Assembly (NCBI RefSeq): GCF_000507145.1
Contig: NZ_AYTO01000017.1
Coordinates: 1-59,819 of the forward strand
DNA: 59,819 nucleotides
Direction of reading: 5' to 3'
DNA from: Bacillus tequilensis KCTC 13622
Lineage (GTDB): Bacteria; Bacillota; Bacilli; Bacillales; Bacillaceae
A program made the position numbers and the translations under genes. Below are positions 33,023-53,596 of the stretch, piece by piece. The notes beneath the pieces are model-generated. The model was not told the origin of the DNA. It did not search any database and worked only from the letters and a program-made list of their open reading frames with translations. Numbering within the stretch: position 1 is the stretch's first letter; every line of letters starts with the position of its first letter.

Positions 33023-33979
33023 ATGATTCCTGAAAAGAGATCAATCTCCATTATGAAGGAACTGAGCATTGAACATACAAAGCAAATGCTGATGATTGAT
33101 GGAGCTGATATAAAAAATCCAATACTGCTTTTTTTACATGGCGGACCGGGGACATCCCAAATCGGATATGCTAGGCACTATCAAAAAGAGCTGGAAGAGC
33201 ATTTCACAGTAGTACATTGGGATCAAAGAGGATCTGGGCTTTCTTACTCTAAACGAATTCCGCATCACTCCATGACAATCAGTCAACTTGTGAACGATGC
33301 TATTCAAATCACTGAATGGCTTCTAAGCCGATTTTCAAAAACAAAAATATATCTTGCCGGCCATTCATGGGGGTCACTGATAGCACTTCATGTACTGCAG
33401 CAGCGTCCGGATTTATTTTACGCCTATTATGGAATCAGTCAGGTCGTCAACCCTCGCCATGAAGAATCAGCATCTTATCAATATATACGCAACATCTCTG
33501 GCAGAAAGAGAGCCAGTTTGCGATCGCCGCTCATACGGTTTATTGGCGCTCCGCCCTGGAAGAAGGATATCCAGCATCTTATCTATCGGTTATGTGTGGA
33601 ACTGAGCAGGGGAGGACTCACTCATCATCATCAACAATCTCTTGCTATATTGTTTCAAATGCTTACAGGCCAAGAGTATGGAATAAGAAACATTCCCAAG
33701 TTCCTCAATGGACTGCGGTTCAGCAAAAAACATTTAACTGAGGAGCTGTACCGGTTTAATGCATTTGCATCTGTTCCTTCTATTAATGTACCGTGCTATT
33801 TCATGTCGGGGAGATATGATCTCATTGTTCCTTCTGAAATATCTAAGCAGTATTATCAAGCGCTTGAGGCGCCTGAAAAGCACTGGTTTCAGTTTGAGAA
33901 TTCCGCTCACACCCCGCATATTGAGGAGCCTTCATTATTTGCCAGCACACTGAGCAGCCATGCACTGCACCACTTATGA
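33023..33979 (+). CDS. ybaC: Alpha/beta hydrolase YbaC (proline iminopeptidase-like)
   Basis: 318-residue hydrolase of the prolyl-aminopeptidase (S33) family. The oxyanion motif HGGPG starts at H39; nucleophile Ser115 is in GHSWGS; Asp266 is in GRYDLIV and His296 in SAHTPH. WDQRGSG is typical of the family. No signal peptide is seen, so it should be cytosolic; the substrate is unknown. The start is ATG 33023 behind AAGGGGC; the upstream frame to 32966 runs through the promoter. It is the only gene here with no translation role, placed between tufA and the S10 operon. It seems more divergent from the 168 protein than its neighbours (recollection). Confidence 0.88.
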   Translation: MIPEKRSISIMKELSIEHTKQMLMIDGADIKNPILLFLHGGPGTSQIGYARHYQKELEEHFTVVHWDQRGSGLSYSKRIPHHSMTISQLVNDAIQITEWLLSRFSKTKIYLAGHSWGSLIALHVLQQRPDLFYAYYGISQVVNPRHEESASYQYIRNISGRKRASLRSPLIRFIGAPPWKKDIQHLIYRLCVELSRGGLTHHHQQSLAILFQMLTGQEYGIRNIPKFLNGLRFSKKHLTEELYRFNAFASVPSINVPCYFMSGRYDLIVPSEISKQYYQALEAPEKHWFQFENSAHTPHIEEPSLFASTLSSHALHHL

Positions 33980-33986
33980 TAGAGCC

Positions 33987-34015
33987 TTGATTAATAAGAA
34001 AAACACCTGTATAAT
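33987..34015 (+). promoter_or_regulatory. Upstream candidate promoter of the S10 operon
   Basis: TTGATT (33987-33992), 17-base spacer, TATAAT (34010-34015), just after ybaC. A second promoter lies 67 bases downstream. Confidence 0.55.
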
Positions 34016-34053
34016 AAAAAAAGTGTGCAAACCATGCACATTCTAAATAAGTC

Positions 34054-34082
34054 TTGCAACATACGTCTATTTTCTGTATAAT
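34054..34082 (+). promoter_or_regulatory. Main sigma-A promoter of the S10-spc-alpha operon
   Basis: TTGCAA (34054-34059), 17-base spacer, TATAAT (34077-34082). Start near 34089 gives a leader of about 127 bases. In B. subtilis the S10 cluster is reported to be read from a promoter at this place into spc and alpha. Confidence 0.85.
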
Positions 34083-34111
34083 GGTGTATGTTGGTCTTTG
34101 ACTGCGATGAA

Positions 34112-34172
34112 GTGAGAGGTTGCTGACACACCCGGCCGCTTTGCCATGGCAAGGTGTTCAGGTTTTTCTCAC
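34112..34172 (+). promoter_or_regulatory. Structured leader RNA of the S10 operon
   Basis: GTGAGA (34112-34117) pairs with TCTCAC (34167-34172). Inside, CTGA/ACACC (34123-34126, 34128-34132) pairs with GGTGT/TCAG (34153-34161) with one bulged C. The tip holds the perfect palindrome TTGCCATGGCAA (34141-34152). It is a candidate autoregulatory leader; the ligand protein cannot be read from sequence. Confidence 0.62.
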
Positions 34173-34191
34173 GGAGAACTGTCTAACGTGA

Positions 34192-34524
<333 letters not shown>

Positions 34525-34560
34525 TTCTAAAATATAGAATGATCTTAATAGGAGGTGTGA

Positions 34561-35193
<633 letters not shown>

Positions 35194-35202
35194 CTCTCTT
35201 AG

Positions 35203-36131
<929 letters not shown>

Positions 36132-36141
36132 TTATCTGTAA

Positions 36142-37332
<1,191 letters not shown>

Positions 37333-37345
37333 GAGAGGAGGCTTT

Positions 37346-38976
<1,631 letters not shown>

Positions 38977-38983
38977 TCACTGA

Positions 38984-39262
<279 letters not shown>

Positions 39263-39296
39263 TAAAGTTCGGAATTCTTTTTCCGAAGGGAGGTAA

Positions 39297-39671
<375 letters not shown>

Positions 39672-39674
39672 TGA

Positions 39675-40585
<911 letters not shown>

Positions 40586-40592
40586 TCAATGA

Positions 40593-41223
<631 letters not shown>

Positions 41224-41237
41224 GAAGTTTAACATGA

Positions 41238-41792
<555 letters not shown>

Positions 41793-41824
41793 GATCGCTT
41801 AAAGTGAAGAAAGGAGTGACCTAG

Positions 41825-42187
<363 letters not shown>

Positions 42188-42190
42188 TAA

Positions 42191-42905
<715 letters not shown>

Positions 42906-42923
42906 AAATAATTGATCGGATAA

Positions 42924-43376
<453 letters not shown>

Positions 43377-43377
43377 C

Positions 43378-44672
43378 TTGTTTAAAACAATCTCCAACTT
43401 TATGCGTGTGAGTGATATCAGGAATAAAATCATATTCACTTTACTCATGCTTATCGTCTTTCGCATAGGTGCGTTTATTCCTGTGCCTTACGTTAACGCT
43501 AAAGCGTTACAGGCGCAGTCTCAAATGGGTGTTTTTGATCTCCTTAATACATTTGGCGGCGGTGCGCTTTACCAATTTTCCATTTTCGCAATGGGAATTA
43601 CTCCTTACATCACGGCTTCAATCATCATTCAGCTGCTTCAGATGGATGTTGTACCGAAGTTTACCGAGTGGTCTAAGCAAGGTGAAGTTGGCCGCCGTAA
43701 ATTAGCTCAGTTCACAAGGTACTTTACGATTGTGCTTGGTTTCATCCAGGCGTTAGGTATGTCATACGGATTCAACAATCTGGCAAACGGTATGCTGATT
43801 GAGAACTCCGGTGTATCGACATATCTTATCATTGCTTTAGTGCTCACTGGCGGAACTGCCTTTTTAATGTGGCTTGGAGAACAAATTACGTCTCATGGAG
43901 TAGGCAATGGAATATCGATCATTATCTTCGCGGGGATTGTGTCTAGTATTCCAAAAACCGTTGGACAAATATATGAGACTCAATTTGTCGGCAGCAACGA
44001 TCAGCTGTTTATTCATATTGTGAAAGTCGCACTTCTTGTGATTGCGATTTTAGCAGTTATTGTTGGAGTTATTTTCATTCAGCAAGCTGTGCGAAAAATT
44101 GCGATTCAATATGCTAAAGGCACAGGTCGTTCACCTGCTGGCGGTGGTCAGTCTACACACCTTCCATTGAAAGTGAATCCTGCGGGGGTTATTCCGGTAA
44201 TCTTTGCGGTTGCGTTTTTGATAACGCCGCGGACGATCGCGTCATTCTTTGGAACAAACGATGTGACAAAGTGGATTCAAAACTACTTTGATAATACGCA
44301 TCCGGTGGGTATGGCGATATATGTTGCGTTGATTATTGCCTTTACGTACTTTTATGCTTTTGTGCAGGTTAATCCTGAACAAATGGCAGATAACCTTAAA
44401 AAACAGGGTGGCTATATCCCGGGGGTTCGTCCAGGGAAAATGACTCAAGATAGAATTACGAGCATTTTGTATCGACTTACGTTTGTGGGTTCTATATTCT
44501 TAGCCGTGATTTCCATTCTTCCTATCTTTTTCATTCAATTCGCTGGATTGCCTCAAAGTGCACAAATTGGCGGAACATCTTTGTTAATTGTTGTCGGGGT
44601 AGCCTTGGAGACAATGAAACAACTAGAAAGCCAGTTGGTGAAACGAAACTACCGTGGATTTATGAAAAACTA

Positions 44673-44673
<1 letters not shown>
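43378..44673 (+). CDS. secY: Preprotein translocase channel SecY
   Basis: 431-residue ten-helix channel protein. The plug/helix 2 region ([18 protein letters not shown]) and the cytosolic loop for SecA and ribosomes ([10 protein letters not shown]) are intact. It starts at TTG 43378, one base after rplO, with AGGTG in the rplO end. TTG may limit synthesis of this membrane protein relative to the r-proteins. Partner SecE is at 16383. Confidence 0.97.
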
Positions 44674-45377
<704 letters not shown>

Positions 45378-45378
<1 letters not shown>

Positions 45379-46124
45379 TGATTATCTGTAAAACCCCACG
45401 TGAACTTGGTATCATGCGGGAAGCAGGGCGAATCGTGGCTTTAACTCATGAAGAGTTAAAAAAGCACATTAAACCAGGAATCTCGACAAAAGAATTGGAT
45501 CAAATTGCCGAACGTTTTATTAAGAAGCAGGGTGCAATCCCATCTTTTAAGGGGTATAATGGGTTTCGCGGGAGCATTTGCGTATCAGTTAATGAAGAAC
45601 TCGTTCATGGCATACCTGGCAGCAGGGTGCTAAAGGACGGTGACATCATCAGTATTGATATCGGTGCTAAATTAAATGGTTATCATGGTGACTCTGCATG
45701 GACATATCCAGTAGGAAACATCAGTGATGATGACAAAAAACTTCTGGAAGTGACAGAGGAGTCTTTATATAAAGGCTTGCAGGAAGCAAAACCAGGTGAA
45801 CGTTTGTCGAATATTTCCCACGCAATACAAACGTATGTCGAAAATGAGCAGTTTTCAGTTGTTAGGGAGTATGTCGGACATGGTGTTGGTCAAGACTTGC
45901 ATGAGGACCCGCAAATTCCTCATTACGGTCCGCCCAACAAAGGACCACGGCTCAAACCTGGCATGGTTCTCGCTATTGAACCTATGGTGAACGCTGGCAG
46001 CCGCTACGTGAAAACATTGGCTGATAACTGGACGGTTGTAACGGTAGATGGGAAAAAGTGTGCTCATTTTGAACATACGATTGCGATTACGGAAACGGGT
46101 TTTGATATACTGACGAGAGTCTAG
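45378..46124 (+). CDS. map: Methionine aminopeptidase, type I
   Basis: Removes N-terminal methionine from new proteins. It has 248 residues in a pita-bread fold. Metal ligands are visible in [17 protein letters not shown] (two Asp), [12 protein letters not shown] (His), IEPMV (Glu) and the C-terminal FEHTI (Glu). ATG 45378 overlaps adk and has CTTGGAGG upstream. It is also called mapA; a second isozyme gene is usual elsewhere in bacilli. Confidence 0.96.
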
Positions 46125-46127
46125 GTG

Positions 46128-46440
46128 ATGAAAATAATTCCGAGGATAGATGTTTTCCGGCTTGATAGGGCAGAAAGTTTGGATGAACATTGGCAGGACC
46201 GAATTCATCTTGCCGCCGTCATTGGAATTGTTGACCATCATCAATGTACTAACTGCAGACGGAGAAATGCGTACATTACATTCTCCTAATAAAAAGAATA
46301 TCAATCATTTAACCCTTTATGATTGCGTATCTCCGGAAGTTCAGAACAGTATAAACGAAACAGGGCGTGTGACAAACTTCTTTTGAAATTTGTCAGAAAG
46401 CAAGTTACTGATTTGAAGAAGGGAGAACACTTGAATGGCG
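46128..46440 (+). pseudogene. Frameshifted KOW-domain (L14e-like) RNA-binding protein relic
   Basis: Many bacilli carry a small KOW-domain protein between map and infA. Here its pieces lie in different frames: LIGQKVWMNIGR (from about 46162), then DRIHLAAVIGIVDHH in another frame (about 46196-46240), then VLTADGEMRTLHSPNKKNINHL...ETGRVTN back in the first frame (to about 46378). Finally LLLKFVRKQVTDLKKGEHL continues in a shifted frame to the infA start. The remaining open pieces (46128-46289, 53 residues, and 46150-46386, 78 residues) each contain only part. At least three shifts argue for an old relic rather than sequencing error. It could correspond to what is annotated ybzG in 168, but I am unsure. 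Confidence 0.65.
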
Positions 46441-46653
46441 AAAGACGATGTAATTGAAGTGGAAGGTACTATAGTCGAAACACTGCCAAACGCGATGTTC
46501 AAAGTTGAACTTGAAAATGGCCACACTGTTTTGGCTCATGTATCTGGTAAAATCCGCATGCACTTCATTCGCATTTTACCTGGAGACAAAGTTACGGTAG
46601 AATTATCTCCATATGACTTAACTCGTGGCAGAATTACGTACCGTTACAAATAA
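46435..46653 (+). CDS. infA: Translation initiation factor IF-1
   Basis: 72-residue OB-fold factor that occupies the 30S A site during initiation. It begins [15 protein letters not shown] and has the conserved [18 protein letters not shown] 46435 follows GAAGGGAGA. The KOW relic directly upstream ends at its start. Confidence 0.97.
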   Translation: MAKDDVIEVEGTIVETLPNAMFKVELENGHTVLAHVSGKIRMHFIRILPGDKVTVELSPYDLTRGRITYRYK

Positions 46654-46800
<147 letters not shown>

Positions 46801-46807
46801 TTTATAA

Positions 46808-47188
<381 letters not shown>

Positions 47189-47192
47189 GTAA

Positions 47193-47603
<411 letters not shown>

Positions 47604-47619
47604 TTTGTTTGTATAGATT

Positions 47620-47648
47620 TTGTGTCCCTGTCAATAATGGGTTATGAT
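47620..47648 (+). promoter_or_regulatory. Possible internal promoter before rpoA
   Basis: TTGTGT (47620-47625), 17-base spacer, TATGAT (47643-47648), in the 176-base rpsK-rpoA gap. The -35 is poor. The rest of the gap has no strong hairpin that I can see. Confidence 0.42.
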
Positions 47649-47779
47649 ACAGTTATTTATGAAACGAATGCACCGACTCGTTGCCTGAGCACATACGGGA
47701 CTAAACAATGGGGAATTTCGGATGGAATCTCATATGATTCTATTCGAGGTTTCGACGTTTTGAAGGAGGGTTTTAAGTA

Positions 47780-48724
47780 ATGATCGAGATTGAAAAACCA
47801 AAAATCGAAACGGTTGAAATCAGCGACGATGCCAAATTTGGTAAGTTTGTCGTAGAGCCACTTGAGCGTGGATATGGTACAACTCTGGGTAACTCCTTAC
47901 GTCGTATCCTCTTATCCTCTCTCCCTGGTGCCGCTGTAACATCAATCCAGATAGATGGTGTACTGCACGAATTCTCGACAATTGAAGGCGTTGTGGAAGA
48001 TGTTACAACGATTATCTTACACATTAAAAAGCTTGCATTGAAAATCTACTCTGATGAAGAGAAGACGCTAGAAATTGATGTACAGGGTGAAGGAACTGTA
48101 ACGGCAGCTGATATTACACACGATAGTGATGTAGAGATCTTAAATCCTGATCTTCATATCGCAACTCTTGGTGAGAATGCGAGTTTTCGAGTTCGCCTTA
48201 CTGCTCAAAGAGGACGTGGGTATGCGCCTGCTGACGCAAACAAGAGAGACGATCAGCCAATCGGCGTGATTCCGATCGATTCTATCTATACGCCAGTTTC
48301 TCGTGTATCTTATCAGGTAGAGAACACTCGTGTAGGCCAAGTTGCAAACTATGACAAACTTACACTTGATGTTTGGACTGATGGAAGCACTGGACCGAAA
48401 GAAGCAATTGCGCTTGGTTCAAAGATTTTAACTGAACACCTTAATATATTCGTTGGTTTAACTGACGAAGCTCAGCATGCTGAAATCATGGTTGAAAAAG
48501 AAGAAGATCAAAAAGAGAAAGTTCTTGAAATGACAATTGAAGAATTGGATCTTTCTGTTCGCTCTTACAACTGTTTAAAGCGTGCGGGTATTAACACGGT
48601 TCAAGAGCTTGCGAACAAGACGGAAGAAGATATGATGAAAGTTCGTAATCTAGGACGCAAATCACTTGAAGAAGTGAAAGCGAAACTAGAAGAACTTGGA
48701 CTCGGCCTTCGCAAAGACGATTGA
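47780..48724 (+). CDS. rpoA: RNA polymerase alpha subunit
   Basis: 314-residue subunit that scaffolds beta and beta'. The N-terminal dimerisation domain contains [26 protein letters not shown] linker ([10 protein letters not shown]) leads to the C-terminal domain that binds UP elements and regulators such as Spx ([31 protein letters not shown] region). ATG 47780 follows AAGGAGGG. Confidence 0.98.
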   Translation: MIEIEKPKIETVEISDDAKFGKFVVEPLERGYGTTLGNSLRRILLSSLPGAAVTSIQIDGVLHEFSTIEGVVEDVTTIILHIKKLALKIYSDEEKTLEIDVQGEGTVTAADITHDSDVEILNPDLHIATLGENASFRVRLTAQRGRGYAPADANKRDDQPIGVIPIDSIYTPVSRVSYQVENTRVGQVANYDKLTLDVWTDGSTGPKEAIALGSKILTEHLNIFVGLTDEAQHAEIMVEKEEDQKEKVLEMTIEELDLSVRSYNCLKRAGINTVQELANKTEEDMMKVRNLGRKSLEEVKAKLEELGLGLRKDD

Positions 48725-48792
48725 CTAGTTTCGCTTGTGAACTAGGATTTTCGTGTGTTTATTAATCAGAAACAGAAACAGCATTCCAATAA

Positions 48793-49170
<378 letters not shown>

Positions 49171-49194
49171 TCACATATTTTTGTGTGTCTAAAG

Positions 49195-49235
49195 AAGGGC
49201 GGGACAGTTTCTAACTGGATCTATGCCCTTTTTTT
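49195..49235 (+). terminator. Terminator after rplQ
   Basis: AAGGGC (49195-49200) pairs with GCCCTT (49225-49230), followed by T residues to 49235. A smaller CAGTT/AACTG hairpin is nested inside (49205-49217). No good promoter is visible before ecfA1, so read-through or a weak promoter must feed the ECF genes. Confidence 0.8.
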
Positions 49236-49300
49236 AGATACTGCAATTTTTTTATATAGAGAGAAAAGCAGAGCATTAGCTGAGAGGAGGCCGGTTTTCC

Positions 49301-50146
49301 ATGAATCAAAATCAGTTGATATCGGTAGAGGATATCGTATTTCGGTATCGGAAAGACGCAGAAAGACGAGCACTAGACGGCGTCTCCCTGCAGGTGTATG
49401 AGGGTGAATGGCTTGCAATTGTAGGTCATAACGGTTCAGGGAAATCAACACTGGCCCGGGCATTGAATGGTTTAATTCTTCCTGAATCAGGCGACATTGA
49501 GGTTGCCGGGATTCAATTAACAGAGGACTCGGTTTGGGAAGTGCGTAAGAAGATCGGTATGGTCTTTCAAAATCCGGATAACCAATTTGTCGGAACAACA
49601 GTTCGCGATGATGTGGCTTTTGGTTTAGAAAACAATGGTGTACCGCGGGAAGAAATGATTGAGAGAGTAGACTGGGCAGTAAAACAGGTGAATATGCAAG
49701 ATTTTCTCGATCAAGAGCCGCACCATCTCTCCGGAGGCCAAAAGCAGAGAGTGGCGATAGCGGGTGTAATTGCCGCGCGTCCTGATATTATTATCTTAGA
49801 TGAAGCAACATCCATGCTTGACCCGATCGGGCGAGAAGAAGTGCTTGAAACGGTAAGGCATTTAAAGGAGCAGGGCATGGCGACTGTCATTTCTATTACA
49901 CATGATCTGAATGAGGCAGCAAAAGCAGACAGGATCATTGTCATGAATGGCGGGAAAAAATATGCCGAAGGGCTGCCTGAAGAAATATTTAAATTGAATA
50001 AGGAACTTGTTCGAATTGGGCTTGATTTACCCTTCTCATTCCAGCTTAGCCAGCTCTTAAGAGAAAATGGACTGGCTTTGGAAGAAAATCATTTGACTCA
50101 GGAAGGGCTGGTGAAAGAGCTATGGACATTACAATCAAAGATGTAG
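49301..50146 (+). CDS. ecfA1: ECF transporter ATPase EcfA1
   Basis: ABC ATPase of the shared energizing module for vitamin and micronutrient S-components. It has 281 residues. Walker A is GHNGSGKST (about 42-50), signature LSGGQKQRVAIAG, Walker B DIIILDEATSMLDP, and switch His in ITHD. ATG 49301 is preceded by GAGAGGAGGCC. It overlaps ecfA2 by 25 bases. Also known as ybxA. Confidence 0.95.
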   Translation: MNQNQLISVEDIVFRYRKDAERRALDGVSLQVYEGEWLAIVGHNGSGKSTLARALNGLILPESGDIEVAGIQLTEDSVWEVRKKIGMVFQNPDNQFVGTTVRDDVAFGLENNGVPREEMIERVDWAVKQVNMQDFLDQEPHHLSGGQKQRVAIAGVIAARPDIIILDEATSMLDPIGREEVLETVRHLKEQGMATVISITHDLNEAAKADRIIVMNGGKKYAEGLPEEIFKLNKELVRIGLDLPFSFQLSQLLRENGLALEENHLTQEGLVKELWTLQSKM

Positions 50147-50991
50147 AGCATCGTTATCAGATGAAGACGCCGTTTGAGCGCCTTGCACTGTATGATATCA
50201 ATGCATCGATTAAAGAAGGCAGCTACGTAGCCGTAATCGGACATACGGGCTCTGGCAAATCCACTCTTCTTCAGCACCTGAATGGTCTCTTAAAGCCGAC
50301 GAAGGGACAGATATCACTAGGCAATACTGTTATTCAGGCCGGGAAAAAGAATAAAGAGCTGAAAGCCCTTCGTAAAAAAGTCGGAATCGTTTTCCAATTT
50401 CCTGAGCATCAATTATTCGAAGAAACAGTTCTCAAAGATATATCGTTCGGACCGATGAACTTTGGGGTCAAAAAAGAGGATGCTGAACAAAAAGCGAGGG
50501 AGATGCTGAAGCTTGTAGGTTTATCAGAAGAGCTTCTGGACAGATCCCCTTTTGAATTAAGCGGGGGGCAAATGCGCAGAGTGGCAATTGCCGGTGTCCT
50601 TGCAATGGATCCTGAAGTGCTGGTTCTGGATGAACCGACTGCAGGGTTGGACCCAAGAGGGCGAAAAGAGATTATGGACATGTTTTATGAGCTTCATCAA
50701 CGTGGGAACCTGACGACAATGCTTGTGACACACAGCATGGAGGATGCAGCTGCATACGCTGATGAAATGATAGTCATGCACAAAGGAACGATTCAAGCAT
50801 CAGGCAGTCCGCGTGATTTATTTTTACAAGGTGAAGAGATGGCTGGCTGGGGGCTGGATCTCCCGGAAACGATAAAATTCCAAAGACAGCTGGAAGCTGC
50901 ACTTGGTGTCAGATTTAAAGAGCCTATGCTTACAATTGAGGATGCTGCAGCTGAAATACGTGCTCTTTTTCAGGAGGAGAAACGCCTATGA
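50122..50991 (+). CDS. ecfA2: ECF transporter ATPase EcfA2
   Basis: Second ATPase of the ECF module, a heterodimer partner of EcfA1. It has 289 residues. Walker A is GHTGSGKST, the Q-helix/C-terminal regions are typical, the signature is LSGGQMRRVAIAG and Walker B VLVLDEPTAGLDP. ATG 50122 lies inside ecfA1, and its own stop overlaps ecfT (50988). Also known as ybaE. Confidence 0.95.
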   Translation: MDITIKDVEHRYQMKTPFERLALYDINASIKEGSYVAVIGHTGSGKSTLLQHLNGLLKPTKGQISLGNTVIQAGKKNKELKALRKKVGIVFQFPEHQLFEETVLKDISFGPMNFGVKKEDAEQKAREMLKLVGLSEELLDRSPFELSGGQMRRVAIAGVLAMDPEVLVLDEPTAGLDPRGRKEIMDMFYELHQRGNLTTMLVTHSMEDAAAYADEMIVMHKGTIQASGSPRDLFLQGEEMAGWGLDLPETIKFQRQLEAALGVRFKEPMLTIEDAAAEIRALFQEEKRL

Positions 50992-51785
50992 TGGACAGCA
51001 TGATTATCGGCAAGTATGTACCGGGCTCTTCACTTGTCCACCGGCTTGATCCCAGAACAAAACTCATCACGATCTTTTTATTTGTCTGCATCGTATTCCT
51101 AGCCAATAATGTGCAGACATATGCGCTGCTTGGATTATTTACAGTTGGCGTCATTTCTTTAACAAGAGTACCTTTCTCTTTTTTAATGAAAGGGCTGAAG
51201 CCAATCATCTGGATTGTCCTTTTTACGTTCCTTCTTCACATTCTCATGACACATGAAGGACCGGTTATCCTTCAAATAGGTTTTTTCAAAGTCTATGAAG
51301 GCGGTTTGGTTCAAGGGATATTCATTTCTCTTAGGTTTGTCTATCTGATTTTCATCACAACCTTACTGACGCTGACAACAACACCGATTGAGATTACCGA
51401 TGGAATGGAACAGCTGCTGAATCCATTGAAAAAATTAAAGCTTCCTGTTCACGAGCTGGCTCTTATGATGTCAATTTCTCTGCGGTTTATTCCGACCTTG
51501 ATGGAGGAGACAGATAAGATCATGAAGGCTCAAATGGCGCGAGGCGTTGATTTTACAAGCGGACCTGTCAAAGACAGAGTGAAGGCTATCGTCCCGCTTC
51601 TTGTCCCGCTCTTTGTCAGTGCATTTAAACGCGCCGAAGAGCTTGCGGTAGCCATGGAGGCAAGAGGCTATCAAGGCGGAGAAGGACGCACGAAATACAG
51701 AAAGCTTGTATGGACAGGAAAAGACACTTCTGTCATTGTCAGCTTGATGATTCTGGCTGCTTTGTTATTTTTCTTAAGGACTTAG
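50988..51785 (+). CDS. ecfT: ECF transporter transmembrane subunit EcfT
   Basis: 265-residue membrane scaffold that couples the ATPases to interchangeable S-components. Several hydrophobic helices (about 25-125 and 240-263) are present. Two coupling-helix motifs with Ala-Arg-Gly are seen: QMARGVDF and MEARGYQGGEGR. No S-component gene is adjacent, as expected for a group II ECF module serving many vitamins. ATG 50988 follows CAGGAGGAG. truA is nine bases downstream. Confidence 0.95.
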   Translation: MMDSMIIGKYVPGSSLVHRLDPRTKLITIFLFVCIVFLANNVQTYALLGLFTVGVISLTRVPFSFLMKGLKPIIWIVLFTFLLHILMTHEGPVILQIGFFKVYEGGLVQGIFISLRFVYLIFITTLLTLTTTPIEITDGMEQLLNPLKKLKLPVHELALMMSISLRFIPTLMEETDKIMKAQMARGVDFTSGPVKDRVKAIVPLLVPLFVSAFKRAEELAVAMEARGYQGGEGRTKYRKLVWTGKDTSVIVSLMILAALLFFLRT

Positions 51786-51794
51786 AGGTGCTGT

Positions 51795-52538
51795 ATGAGA
51801 CTGAAATGCACGATTTCTTATGACGGACATTTGTTTTACGGCTATCAGGTTCAGCCGGGCAAAAGAACGGTTCAGAATGAGCTTGAGAAGGCCTTGGCTG
51901 TCCTGCATAAATCGCAAGACAGAATTCCGGTCGTTTCTTCAGGAAGAACAGACAGCGGGGTTCACGCAGCCGGACAGGTGATTCATTTTGATACGCCGCT
52001 GTCTATCCCGGGGGAGAGGTGGCCGTACGCCTTAAATGCACTGCTTCCGGACGATATTGCAGTTAAACAGGCAGAAATTGCGGATGATGGGTTCCATGCA
52101 CGATTTAGCGCGGTCAAAAAAGAATATCGCTACTTTGTATACACGGAGAAACACCCGGACGTATTTAAACGGCATTACGCTTACCATTTTTCATATCACC
52201 TTAATGTGCAGAACATGAGAGAAGCGGCAAAGCATCTTATAGGAACACATGATTTTACGAGCTTTTGCGCGGTTAAAACAGACGTGCAGGACAAGGTAAG
52301 AACGATTTACGAACTTGATTGGACTGAGACAGATGATGGCCTGCAAATGCGGATCATAGGCAGCGGTTTCTTATATAATATGGTCAGAATTATTGCGGGT
52401 ACTTTGCTTGATGCAGGTACTGGAAAAATTTCTCCCGATGATGTGAAATCCATGCTTGAAGCGAAGGATCGCGAAGCAGCAGGGCGCACAGCACCGGGGC
52501 ACGGGCTATATTTATGGAACGTTTACTATGACAACTAA
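51795..52538 (+). CDS. truA: tRNA pseudouridine(38-40) synthase TruA
   Basis: Isomerises uridines 38-40 in the tRNA anticodon arm. It has 247 residues. The catalytic aspartate lies in SSGRTDSGVHA (about 47-57). GSGFLYNMVRIIAGTLLDAG is the conserved C-terminal block. ATG 51795 follows AGAGGTG. It lies downstream of ecfT in the same orientation and probably shares its transcript. Confidence 0.96.
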   Translation: MRLKCTISYDGHLFYGYQVQPGKRTVQNELEKALAVLHKSQDRIPVVSSGRTDSGVHAAGQVIHFDTPLSIPGERWPYALNALLPDDIAVKQAEIADDGFHARFSAVKKEYRYFVYTEKHPDVFKRHYAYHFSYHLNVQNMREAAKHLIGTHDFTSFCAVKTDVQDKVRTIYELDWTETDDGLQMRIIGSGFLYNMVRIIAGTLLDAGTGKISPDDVKSMLEAKDREAAGRTAPGHGLYLWNVYYDN

Positions 52539-52558
52539 ACCAGGTGTATAATATTTTC

Positions 52559-52587
52559 TTGACAGAGTCTGCATAAAGTTATAAGAT
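52559..52587 (+). promoter_or_regulatory. Sigma-A promoter of rplM-rpsI
   Basis: TTGACA (52559-52564), 17-base spacer, TAAGAT (52582-52587), 21 bases after truA. Confidence 0.8.
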
Positions 52588-52600
52588 ATCATATGGTATG

Positions 52601-52647
52601 TATTTCAACCCCACGATAAGCCCCGGAACTTATTGTGTTGTGAAATA
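52601..52647 (+). promoter_or_regulatory. L13 ribosomal protein leader
   Basis: TATTTCA (52601-52607) pairs with TGAAATA (52641-52647). Inside, CACGATAAG (52612-52620) pairs with CTTATTGTG (52629-52637) around CCCCGGAA. This matches the L13 leader motif known upstream of rplM in low-GC Gram-positives, presumed to mediate feedback by L13. Confidence 0.85.
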
Positions 52648-52687
52648 GAACGTAATCGAAGTTTATTGAAAATGACAGATCATTTAG

Positions 52688-53550
<863 letters not shown>

Positions 53551-53562
53551 TTTTACGTTTTC

Positions 53563-53596
53563 AAAGCTCCCGACCTTGTGTTGGGAGCTTTTTTGT
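53563..53596 (+). terminator. Terminator after rpsI
   Basis: AAAGCTCCCGAC (53563-53574) pairs with GTTGGGAGCTTT (53580-53591) around CTTGT, followed by T residues. Confidence 0.93.

Noticed and set aside
34010..34041. Hairpin GTGTGCA/TGCACA as a ybaC terminator
   Set aside because: The stem is short and followed by TCTAAATAAG rather than a T-run; better seen as leader sequence between the two S10 promoters.
45855..46304. 149-codon minus-strand frame over the map end and the KOW relic
   Set aside because: It is antisense to the conserved map 3' end, with low-complexity composition and no recognisable domain; more likely chance than a gene.
49183..49401. Open frame overlapping the rplQ terminator and ecfA1 start
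   Set aside because: It runs through a terminator hairpin and into ecfA1 in another frame; no homology or conserved features.
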